Below, piece by piece: positions 10,611 through 18,883 of a stretch of 64,000 nucleotides of DNA. The notes below the pieces were generated by a model. The model had not been told where the DNA came from. It ran no database searches and saw only the letters and a program-made list of their open reading frames with translations. The stretch covers positions 436,501 through 500,500 of the forward strand of contig JALJCQ010000030.1 of NCBI GenBank assembly GCA_023091665.1, read 5' to 3'. Numbering within the stretch: position 1 is the stretch's first letter; every line of letters starts with the position of its first letter. The position numbers and the translations under genes are program-made. This DNA comes from Pythium myriotylum (lineage: Eukaryota > Oomycota > Peronosporomycetes > Pythiales > Pythiaceae).

Positions 10611-13600
10611 CTAAATGTAATCGTGAGATGCCGTATCAGATATGTTGGAGCCTGGTGTGCTCGGTGTGAACGGCGTTGCCGGTGTGCGAGCCTCGCTTGG
10701 TGCAGGTGTCGAAGCGGCGGTAGAAGGGGACTCAACCATCGGGGCGAACGTGAGGGATCGCTGGACAAGCCGGTCCGATACGACCTCAGAGTGCTCGATG
10801 CAAGCCGACTTGTTCCTGTAGTCGGTGGACGATCGAACAACACATCCAGCATCTGAAAACGTACCCTGTGGCAGGTAGTACTGGTGGTACTTCTCCCAGC
10901 ACGACCAGTCGTGACGCTGACAACCGTATCCCCTCGTGTCTTCCCCGTAGGTTCGCTTGCAGAGCGACACGTTATGCTTCAGGCACACCGTCGTGATCGT
11001 TGTATCCGCACGTCCTTCAAAACGGCAGACTATGCAAGTGCGCTTCCTTCTCTGTCCCTTGAACACGTGCGCGGACGACATATCAGTGCACACTTCTGAG
11101 GTGTTAGCTGGTGATCCGAGACTCGGTGAGCGTGCAGGCTGGGACGACGGCGACTGCCAGGGCGATCGCTCATTCGATCTTGGTGTCGAGCTCACTGCGC
11201 CCTCGTACAACATTGCCTCATCGCCCATTGCATCCTGCCATTTGCCGTGCAGCATCTCTCGGATCAAGTCGGTCACGAATGCCCGATGGGAATCGCGCTC
11301 AGGTCTTGTGTCGTTTAGACACAGTCGTCTGGTGAGGTACGCGTTGACACGAGCGATGTCAATGACTGCGAACGCAAGTTTCTTGTGCCACTTCTTGAAA
11401 GAATGGCCATCAGCAACTGAGAAGCGAGCCCGCAATTGATCGTTTCGATCCACGCCCTGCATATGCTGATTGTACTCCTTGATTGCAGTCGGCGCTTGAA
11501 CCGAGACCTTCTCTCCACGGATCTGTCGCTCAACAGACGATATCGACGAGGTGTCCGCATTGGAGATGATTGTAACAATATTCCCATCACACCACGATGC
11601 TGCCAGGATCTTGGAATCTGTGCAGACAGCTTGTAAGTAGTCTCCTCGCTTGACCTCTCCTCCAGCTCGAGGTGTGCGATCACCAGCTTCCACCCGATCC
11701 AAAGGTTCACTTTGGTCGCCAAGGTCTTGTTCCGAACCTGAGTCTTCGAGCAACTGGACGGACGTGTAGTAGTTGTCACAGTTGACGATTCGACCGCTGC
11801 CGTGGAACGGGCGCGTGATCTCGAGCACGATCTGCCTTGTCTTCGACGTGATACTCATTTCATCAGCGAGAAGCTCCGTGTTCGTCGCGTCGTGCACACC
11901 AGTCGCTCTTTGCTCTATGGTGGATTCGCAGTGAAGTCGGTAGCTGAGAGCAATCCACGTAGTCGCACAGCAGCACATATAAAACTTGAAATGGTACTTG
12001 CCCGTCGGTTTCGTTGGGTTGAAGACGATCATGTGACGAGCGAACTTGGACCTCGCAGCCACACTCGCTTCGTCCACGGCTAGGTTTCGGCCCACCTCGA
12101 CGTACTTGGCACCCGTCTGCTTGAGCATGTTGAGCAGAGTGCGAATGCGGACCACAGCGTCGACGCGAAGCTCATCTGGCGTGATCGACCTTGGGTTTCG
12201 GAAGCAAAACGCTGAGCGGAGCTGCTTGAAGCGTCTCAAAGACATGATATTGTCGAGGTTGCTCCTTATGGTCGTGAAAATAGCGTCCTCAATTTGCTCA
12301 CCCCAGTAGTTCGCGTACTCACCCTTTTGAACGAGTGCCATATACCAAATGATACCGAGGAACTTCATCAACTCGTCCATCGTAAAAGGAACCGGCACCT
12401 TGTTTATTCTGGCTTGACAATTCGTGTGCTCTAGCACTTGTCGCCAATAGTAAACTGGAAGATAGGCGAAAAAGCTGGAGCTTGCCGAGTGCTCAAAGAT
12501 GTGGCGGTACTCCGGCTTGGGTCGGGTCAAATTCGTTCCGTCGTCATGCGAATACAGAGTTGTTGGGGCTCGCATAGCTGCCTCCGGCGTGAATCGCATG
12601 CTTTGGATCTTCTCGACTTCAGCGAGACTTGTAGGTGCAGTTTGCTTCGTGTCAAACTCTTCGTACTCCACGAGGTGTTGCACATCTTCGTCGATTTCAA
12701 CAGCATCATCCGGATCGGGGCGACACAACTGTTGCCATCGCGTGACGGACGTCTGTGCGCCGAGTCTCTTATAGTTCTCGAAGCCTTGCTTGACAATAGC
12801 GACGCTGATCTTCTCAACTCGATTCTGGAACTTGGATTCCAGCCAACGAATCTCGTACAATCCTTGCTTCGTCATGTAGCGGTAGTCGCTGACCCGACCC
12901 ACGATGTACGCAGCGCCAACATCTTCGTAGGTTTTGTCCTTGAGCCACTTATCGTAGGCTGGAGAAAAAGCTACTAGTTTCCCCAAAAAAGTACGCTCCA
13001 GACCGTCCGTGCGTGAGGTCTTCTTCTTCTTGCCTCCTGTGGTCGTCGCTCGACCGGCACGCGTGGGCGTCGCCGCGCCCACGAGAGGCTGACCGGCTCT
13101 GGCTTTCTGCTTCCCTGGGGCGCGCGGACGGTCCATGGTGTCGGTGGGGCTCAACTCCATTGGCGCATGCTGTGCGTTCGCACCGCGCAAGCCAAGCTCA
13201 AATTCTTTTCGCTCCTCGAGACCACTCGCAGGCTGCCATTCAGGTTCGTCGAGACCAACACGCTTCACAAGATACTCGACAGTGTTGCCTCTCAACCGCT
13301 TCTTGAGGATGGCTTCGACTGCTGGCGCCTCATGTCCCTTTTCGAGGCCGTAGTCACAGTCAGGGTCGCTCACGCAATCGCCGTCATCGTCGTCGCCACC
13401 AGCGGATTGATCGGGATCTAGCTCGAGAGCTCGAGGGCTCGAGGGAGTAGCGCCGACAGAAGACTGACTGGGCGACGAAGAATCGGATTTGCTCTCTTCA
13501 AGGTCATGATCGCCGTGCACATGACGGGGCATTGGAGTTACCTTCGCCCTCGTTTTGGCCTTGCTCGGAGCTGTCTTCCCCTTTGCTTCGAATGCGGCGA

Positions 13601-13778
13601 CAAGGTCATCACAGCTCAGATCGCTCTCCTTCACCCACGTGCACTCCGTATAGCCCTTCCACTTCACAAGGTAATCGATACCGCGCCTGTGTACGCGTTT
13701 GTCTCGGATAGCTTCTACTTCATACTCGTCTTCGTTCTCATCTTCTTTCACTGCTGGTTTCTTCCGCTTCGACCCCAT
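10611..13778 (-). CDS. piggyBac-type transposase with two N-terminal chromodomains
   Basis: 1055 aa, single open frame, TAG stop. Chromodomain 1 spans about residues 19-66 (EVEAI...YLVKWKGY...CTWV). A more degenerate one spans about 152-198 (AVEAI...EYLVKRVGL...EWQP). A DDE_Tnp_1_7 domain follows at about 430-830, with catalytic Asp candidates D569 (AVDEAS), D668 (CDNYYTS) and D777 (GVDRND). A Cys/His-rich C-terminal region near 945-1000 (CIVC...CLKH...CQRHDW) matches the piggyBac zinc-binding tail. Residues about 680-710 look out of register with the family, and the adjacent frame reads more plausibly there, so two compensating small indels are possible. The chromodomains suggest targeting to methylated histones. 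It should act on the TTAA-flanked unit that contains it. Confidence 0.93.
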   Translation of the reverse strand: MGSKRKKPAVKEDENEDEYEVEAIRDKRVHRRGIDYLVKWKGYTECTWVKESDLSCDDLVAAFEAKGKTAPSKAKTRAKVTPMPRHVHGDHDLEESKSDSSSPSQSSVGATPSSPRALELDPDQSAGGDDDDGDCVSDPDCDYGLEKGHEAPAVEAILKKRLRGNTVEYLVKRVGLDEPEWQPASGLEERKEFELGLRGANAQHAPMELSPTDTMDRPRAPGKQKARAGQPLVGAATPTRAGRATTTGGKKKKTSRTDGLERTFLGKLVAFSPAYDKWLKDKTYEDVGAAYIVGRVSDYRYMTKQGLYEIRWLESKFQNRVEKISVAIVKQGFENYKRLGAQTSVTRWQQLCRPDPDDAVEIDEDVQHLVEYEEFDTKQTAPTSLAEVEKIQSMRFTPEAAMRAPTTLYSHDDGTNLTRPKPEYRHIFEHSASSSFFAYLPVYYWRQVLEHTNCQARINKVPVPFTMDELMKFLGIIWYMALVQKGEYANYWGEQIEDAIFTTIRSNLDNIMSLRRFKQLRSAFCFRNPRSITPDELRVDAVVRIRTLLNMLKQTGAKYVEVGRNLAVDEASVAARSKFARHMIVFNPTKPTGKYHFKFYMCCCATTWIALSYRLHCESTIEQRATGVHDATNTELLADEMSITSKTRQIVLEITRPFHGSGRIVNCDNYYTSVQLLEDSGSEQDLGDQSEPLDRVEAGDRTPRAGGEVKRGDYLQAVCTDSKILAASWCDGNIVTIISNADTSSISSVERQIRGEKVSVQAPTAIKEYNQHMQGVDRNDQLRARFSVADGHSFKKWHKKLAFAVIDIARVNAYLTRRLCLNDTRPERDSHRAFVTDLIREMLHGKWQDAMGDEAMLYEGAVSSTPRSNERSPWQSPSSQPARSPSLGSPANTSEVCTDMSSAHVFKGQRRKRTCIVCRFEGRADTTITTVCLKHNVSLCKRTYGEDTRGYGCQRHDWSCWEKYHQYYLPQGTFSDAGCVVRSSTDYRNKSACIEHSEVVSDRLVQRSLTFAPMVESPSTAASTPAPSEARTPATPFTPSTPGSNISDTASHDYI

Positions 13779-14416
13779 CGCTCACTTCCAACACTCAGTT
13801 CGCGTGTTGCACGCGTTGGCTATCTCCAAGGGCATCAATCCACTTGGACTTACTATAAGCGCGACAACCAATCATGTCCTTTCATCTTTTGCCTTGCTTG
13901 CTCTATACCATTAATGCCGATAAAGCTATACCAATTGTAAGCTTTATGATGGTGACTAGTGAGGTGAAGAATCAACTACCATCATTTAGCTCACCTCTTG
14001 TATATAATTACTGGGGGTAATCATATACAAATAAGAAGGATCGTGAAGGTGCTTGCCCATCGCATGCTGGCCTCACTTGAATGACACCATCTTTAAACAT
14101 GATGTTTGTATGTGAATATAGCTCTTTATTTAATACCCATTGTAAGCTTAAAGATGGGCACTAGGGTCATTCAGATGAGGTTATGAAACGATCATGAAGA
14201 GCTGATGAGCTGAGTGCGATGGTGCCGCAGTAAGGAGTATGAGTCTCCTAGGCGAGGCAGCGCTGACTTGACGAAGCACCAGCTGCGTTCAACAATACCA
14301 ACAAATCGCTAGCACCTCTGTGTCTGACGCGATAGGACGCTATTCGTAAGCAACAAACACACTGACGACGCTGGCGCGCTGTGTGTGCCTCAGATGATGA
14401 AAAAATTGGCATTCAA
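13779..14416. promoter_or_regulatory. piggyBac intergenic region with repeated motifs
   Basis: 638 bp between the transposase start and the 3' end of the coiled-coil gene. It carries two copies of a motif near ATACCxATTGTAAGCTT followed by AAGATGG or ATGATGG (about 13926-13953 and 14132-14158), plus inverted pieces (ACTACCATCATTTAG, GACACCATCTTTAAA). Related motifs recur at 16095-16402, ahead of the other two genes. This is probably shared promoter sequence of the transposon. Confidence 0.4.
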
Positions 14417-16094
14417 TTATCCACGCAACCTGTTATTCGAGAACTTCTGTTGCTTCCCTAGGACATATGAGACTACGCTACTGAGTAGTTCCGTGCCCGA
14501 AAAATTACTCATGGCAATGATGGATGGAGCCACGGCTTCACACAGCGCACCCATATCCCTCTTCAGCTCGTCTGTCTCGACCACGTACTTTATGTACCCA
14601 TCAGGAGTGTGGCTGATGTCGTTTCGCACGTCTCGCCATCTCTTGAAAAGCTTTCGGAGGCGATTCAATTGGACAGTGTCAGCCCCGCGAGCCTCCGTTA
14701 CACGCACTGCCATGTCTGCCATGCTTGCATTGTTCCCTAGGGCACCAACAACTCAGCATCCAGCACACACCAACCAAGGTATGTAGAACTTACAGAATGG
14801 GCCATTCTCGAAAGGGCTCTTGGCCCGGCTCTTGAAGCGCCCATCTCCATTGTACGCACAACTTGTGGCCATCTTGAGTTTCTTGAGCTCGAACTCCACC
14901 TTGCTGGCGCGGCTGAACAAGTCAAGCGACGCGAGTGCATCGTCACGCTGTTCCTCAGCGACACGTAATTGCATCTTGGACTGTTCGAGCTGTGCTCGAT
15001 ATTGATGCTGTTGTTGTGCAAACGTAACCTCCGCGGCCTGAAGCTGTGTCTTCAATCGATGCAACTCCTTCAACTTCGGGCCAAGCACTTGGGACAACTC
15101 GAGGTTAGTCGCTTCTGCCTTGGCCAACTTCTCTTTCGCAGCTTCTAACTCCTTCTCAGCCATCGTACTGCCCGATATTTGCTCCCTCAGTGTCCGTGAT
15201 GCTTGTTCTTTGCGCCTGAGGGTTTCTTGCTGCGTCGCCACTTGCTCATCTTGCTCTTGAATCTTTTTCTTGAGCTCCTTGATCATAGATATGTAGCTTG
15301 ATGAGGCCTCCTCCACTGCGCGCTTCTGCTGCTCCTCAATATCCTGTTTCGCCTTCGCCACTGCAGCATCGCGGGCTTTTACGGCTTCTTCCAGACACGT
15401 ACACTGCGCGACAAGCTTCGTGTTCTCCTCAGCGAGTGCAGATGCGTCCGCGGCAAGCTTTCTCTTTGCCTCAACTTCTTGCTCCAAGCTCGCCTTGGCC
15501 TCATCGGCTTCACGTCGAACTCTGGCCTCTTCGTCTCTCACCTTCTGCTTCTGTTGCTGCTTCAATTCGAGCCGACGCCGCGCTTGCTTGATGTGGTTAT
15601 TGAGAACACGTTCTTCAAGATGAGCTAAGCGTGTGTTGAGCAACTTGTAGAACGGTCCGACTTTTCCCCCCGCTCTTCTTCTTTTTGTCGTGATCGGAGA
15701 CGACGCCCAAGAGCCACGCAAAATCTGCATCCGAGATCACATTCGGCTGTGTTTGCACAGCAGGCGGTCGACCGCGAAGCTTCGGAGCTGGTGTGTCCGA
15801 GAAGATGGTGGACTTGTAGTTCTTGTACTTCTTCCTCGGCCTTCCTGTCTCCCCACTGCTACCAGGGCACGCTGACGGTGTGGTGGACACTGTCGGTAGC
15901 TCTGGGTTCTCCGTCGCGGCGGATGAGGCTCCGACTTGGGAGCTAGTATCCTGGACAGCCGTCGCGCAACCATGGCGCAGTTCCTGAGGAGGTGACGATG
16001 GCATCAAAATACTTGACTTTTGACTGAATCGGGGGGCCAATCGCGTTGTTCTCGACGGAGCTCGTTTGTCTGACCGGTCAACTCTAGTGACCAT
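14417..16094 (-). pseudogene. coiled-coil / AT-hook-like cargo gene, two exons, one frameshift
   Basis: Exon 1 is 16094-14794 and exon 2 is 14736-14417. The intron 14737-14793 (57 bp, GTAAGT...CTAG) joins the frames cleanly. The frame also shifts once near 15665-15675, in a GGGGGGAAAA run. Removing one base gives exactly 540 codons, which supports a recent 1-nt insertion or a sequence error. The N-terminal 120 residues are Ser/Pro-rich with AT-hook-like GRPRKK and RGRPP. A long Lys/Glu/Ala-rich coiled coil follows (about 170-420), then a short globular C-terminus encoded by exon 2. No known family is recognised. DNA binding with oligomerisation is plausible. It may be a partner of the transposase. 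Confidence 0.7.
14737..14793 (-). other. 57-bp GT-AG intron in the coiled-coil cargo gene
   Basis: The minus strand shows a GTAAGT donor directly after the codons for a Gly-Pro-Phe stretch, and an acceptor CCCTAG. Splicing removes an early stop and continues into the 14417-14736 frame. The length is typical of oomycete introns. Confidence 0.75.
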
Positions 16095-16402
16095 CTTTAA
16101 ACGGTTCCTTTGAATACCGTTAACTGACGAAACCCTATACCTATTTCAAGCTTAAAGCTGAAGATGTCAAGCCGACTACCATCAATAATCAATATTTTTG
16201 TATATCATTACACCTCCTTAATGTATACTAAAACCAAGCAGAAAGATGGTAAAACTTCAATTGAGTGACATAATTGTGGATACTGACGCACCAGACCACC
16301 ATCAATAAGCTTGGAGTGTGTATATGATTATGGACGGGAATTACATAGCAATACCAAGTCGAAAGATGGTGTGGTTTGAACGCTGAGCCAGAGTGATCGA
16401 AA
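16095..16402. promoter_or_regulatory. divergent intergenic region with about 115-bp repeat units
   Basis: Lies between the starts of the coiled-coil gene (minus) and the DOT1-like gene (plus), so it should hold both promoters. Two imperfect repeats run ACCATCAATAA...GTATAT...ACCAAG..GAAAGATGGT (about 16180-16250 and 16290-16375). An AAGCTTAAAG motif near 16147-16158 matches those ahead of the transposase gene. Confidence 0.45.
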
Positions 16403-17464
16403 ATGTCTGACTTCTCTGAGCATGAAAATTACCATCTTGTGGCCCTGGCCAGAGAGTACGAGGATCGAGGCAGGAAGGTCTCGTGGGCAGCGCTAGCAGC
16501 TGCGATGGCGTACTCAAAGAAGGATGCGCAGGCGCTGAAGCGGCGGTTGACCACTCTGAAGACAACACACGGCAAGCTTCTGCGAGGGTTCCCAAGTCGT
16601 TTTCTCAAGTCCCTTGAGCATGCACGATCGGTCACCTCAAGACCCCGAAGACATGTCTTCATCCTCCCATACACTACGCCCACTCACCAGCCCGTCTCGC
16701 TTCACCCATTGACTCTGAGTAAGGTCGATTCACCGCTATCGTCAAACACTTCTGTCTGCAGAGAATCTCAAGGCGACGAGCACCAACACAACATGGTCAG
16801 GATCACCCAACCCACCATCGAAGCCAACCCGCTCTCAGTGTCGGACTCTGGCCGCGTGGTTGCAGAGATATTTGCTGGGATCGCCAAGTCTGACGTCCGC
16901 CAAGCTGCCGGCCGCACGGAGTTAAATGTTGGCGAGTTGGCGACAGATGGAGTGGCAAACTTGGTTGATCGATGCCAACTCCGTCAACAAGATGTCTTCC
17001 TCGACGTCGGCTCAGGTGTCGGGAACGTGATTGCTCAAGTTGTCCTTCAAACGGCGGCGGATCGAGCGATTGGAATTGAGATCCGCAAGCATGTCGCGTC
17101 CCTTGGGTCACTGGCAATTTTCGAGGCGACGGCGCAGTACCCGCGTCTCTCACGAGCAAGTAACCACCAGGGCGACGTCTTGCAGCTTGCCGAGGATTGG
17201 TCGGAGGTACTCGATACCACGGTGCTGTACGCAAACAATTTGCTCTTCACGCAGGAAGCCAGCCATGCTGTGCATCACTTATGCTGTGTCTTGCCAGGCT
17301 TGCGCATGGTTGTGCTTGGCGCGCGAGCTTGTCCACGGCATCGAAATCGATGCATGCGAGAGTTTTGTTTGCTGTGGCGCGAAGAGACTGAGACTCTCAG
17401 TGTTCGGACTGAGTACAAACATAGTCGAGTAGCCTTGTACGTCTACACAAGACCAACAGAGTAG
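16403..17464 (+). CDS. DOT1-like histone methyltransferase with Myb-like N-terminus (cargo)
   Basis: 353 aa. Residues about 165-350 resemble the DOT1/KMT4 class of SAM-dependent methyltransferase. DVGSGVGN at about 200-207 matches the DOT1 motif D-L-G-S-G-V-G-N, GIEI follows at the expected acidic SAM-ribose position, and NNLLF near 278 matches the N-N-F-x-F motif. DOT1 enzymes methylate histone H3 Lys79. Residues about 9-60 look like a Myb/SANT-type helical DNA-binding module (W28, repeated hydrophobics, KKDAQALKRRL). The middle (65-130) is low complexity. The reading frame is intact and no intron is needed. The last 22 bp overlap the convergent kinase gene. The true substrate is unknown; the assignment rests on motifs only. 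Confidence 0.75.
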   Translation: MSDFSEHENYHLVALAREYEDRGRKVSWAALAAAMAYSKKDAQALKRRLTTLKTTHGKLLRGFPSRFLKSLEHARSVTSRPRRHVFILPYTTPTHQPVSLHPLTLSKVDSPLSSNTSVCRESQGDEHQHNMVRITQPTIEANPLSVSDSGRVVAEIFAGIAKSDVRQAAGRTELNVGELATDGVANLVDRCQLRQQDVFLDVGSGVGNVIAQVVLQTAADRAIGIEIRKHVASLGSLAIFEATAQYPRLSRASNHQGDVLQLAEDWSEVLDTTVLYANNLLFTQEASHAVHHLCCVLPGLRMVVLGARACPRHRNRCMREFCLLWREETETLSVRTEYKHSRVALYVYTRPTE

Positions 17465-18288
17465 GGATGGCAAAAATGAAGTAAAAATGTCGTCTTGCCG
17501 CATCCCGGGAGACCGCGAAGAACGAAGACGAGGCTCTGGAGCGCATCCCATCCAGTCGCACCCGCCCGCAACGTCGCGAAAGCGTCAACCCGTTCTCGTA
17601 TCAACTCGAAGAACATGAGCAGCATCGGATGGGTTCGCTCCAGGACTTGATCATCTTGCGCGGCGAAAATATCGCGGCGGATGGCGACCGTGTAGTGTGC
17701 AGCGTAAGCTTCGTTGTCCTGATAGAACAACTGGAGTCGCCTGCGCATCGTTGACTCAGGAATGTCGTGCCACGAGCGAGTGAGGAGGTCTTGAACGTCG
17801 AGATTTCCCTCGAAACTGACGCGACAGAATGCGTGGTAGCCCTCTCGTGCCAGCAACACGTATCTGTTCCACTCTGAGTACGTCACGTTGGTGTTGTCGA
17901 TTATCACGATCGGAACACGTCGAATCAGCGCTTGGAAACACTCCGCTTGGCAACGCGCATGCGCTTCCCCGAGCCTGGTCGAATCATATCTGTAACCGTG
18001 GTGAGTGATGAAATATGTGTCTGCGCTGCAGATCTGGGCCTCGAGCCCAATCGATTCGGCGTAAAGCTTGAGGAAAACTGCGAACGTTGACTTCCCGCGC
18101 CCTGGTAGCCCACGGAGGATGACGACGAGGCTTCGACGATCGCGAGTGCGGATGCGCTCGTCGCTGAACTTATCGACGATCATACGGACCTCCTCGGGGA
18201 ACATGCGGACGATCGGGTGCTCCATGATTGTGAGACCCAGAGCAACTGTGGCACGAGAGCGAGAAAACTCGTGCTTGATGGGAATCAA
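17443..18288 (-). CDS. P-loop kinase of the AAA_33 / N4BP2-like type (cargo)
   Basis: 281 aa. The Walker A motif GLPGRGKST sits about 45-50 residues from the N-terminus. It is followed by SADTYF and IDNTNVTYSEW, the pattern of N4BP2-like polynucleotide-kinase-like P-loop proteins. The C-terminal 65 residues begin to repeat the N-terminus: THPMLLMFFELIRERVDAF parallels EHPIVRMFPEEVRMIVDKF. A second Walker A (GLPGCGKTT) follows, then the ORF ends. A second kinase domain is therefore truncated, and its end overlaps the DOT1-like gene tail by 22 bp. Possible roles include nucleic-acid end processing. Start at 18288, or the internal Met about 22 codons later. Confidence 0.7.
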   Translation of the reverse strand: MIPIKHEFSRSRATVALGLTIMEHPIVRMFPEEVRMIVDKFSDERIRTRDRRSLVVILRGLPGRGKSTFAVFLKLYAESIGLEAQICSADTYFITHHGYRYDSTRLGEAHARCQAECFQALIRRVPIVIIDNTNVTYSEWNRYVLLAREGYHAFCRVSFEGNLDVQDLLTRSWHDIPESTMRRRLQLFYQDNEAYAAHYTVAIRRDIFAAQDDQVLERTHPMLLMFFELIRERVDAFATLRAGATGWDALQSLVFVLRGLPGCGKTTFLLHFCHPYSVGLV

Positions 18289-18667
18289 TGACAGCTTGAG
18301 CGGGACAGGACGTTAGCATGCATCAACCAACGATGAGAATCACGTTTACTTACACATTCGTTGCACGCGCATTGTGTTGTTTTGGAGGCGTTTGCTGTCG
18401 CTGTTGAGATGGCGGAGCGGAGCAGAGCGGAGTCGAATGGCTAGGAGGAGGTGGAGAACTGGTTGAGTGGGCCACGATGAATATGTGGCAACGAGCTCAC
18501 GCATCATGTGATGACGAGGGATGGACAGCCACGAAGATTAGCTTTGAAACTTTCCTGAAAACAACGGCGTTCAATTGAGTGGTGTCGGAAAGCAACGGCA
18601 CTTGATGCAGCTATTTCTCCAATCGTTGCTTGACCCCACATTTTTCTCCAATCAACATCGACAAGTC
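18289..18667. other. piggyBac right-side noncoding region
   Basis: Upstream of the kinase gene and internal to the right subterminal repeats. No ORF with coding character. It presumably holds the kinase promoter. Confidence 0.4.
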
Positions 18668-18816
18668 AAACGGGCAAATTTTGCACGATCGAGGGATGGG
18701 ACGGTAAAAATTTATCCACTTTTGGGTTGAGGGAACAGCCCAATTTTTCGAATGCGTGATATGGAAAGACGAAATTATGGGTGCGGGAATGGCGAACGGG
18801 CAAATTTTGCACGATC
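18668..18816 (+). repeat. piggyBac right subterminal repeats
   Basis: Copies of ACGGGCAAATTTTGCACGATC at 18668-18692 and 18793-18816, in the same direct orientation as the left-end copies. The ends are therefore asymmetric with respect to these motifs. Confidence 0.6.
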
Positions 18817-18869
18817 TATAAATATTATACTTGAAATTTGTATTGATACACTTCCTATTGTTCAGCTCG

Positions 18870-18883
18870 CGTTCGCGAAAGGG
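18870..18883 (-). repeat. piggyBac right terminal inverted repeat
   Basis: CGTTCGCGAAAGGG, perfect complement of 9899-9912, followed by the TTAA duplication at 18884-18887. Confidence 0.95.

Larger units (their letters stand above)
9899..18883. mobile_element. 8985-bp piggyBac-superfamily transposon with cargo genes
   Basis: Bounded by perfect 14-bp terminal inverted repeats (CCCTTTCGCGAACG) and TTAA duplications, inside the RT region of E1 pol. Collapsing the two TTAA copies brings the pol frame back into register on both sides, which fixes both ends exactly. Four genes lie inside: the piggyBac transposase (minus), a spliced coiled-coil gene (minus, one frameshift), a DOT1-like methyltransferase (plus) and a P-loop kinase (minus). 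Subterminal GCAAATTTTGC motifs occur twice near each end. Known piggyBac elements are mostly 2-4 kb with a transposase alone, so both size and cargo are unusual. Confidence 0.93.
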
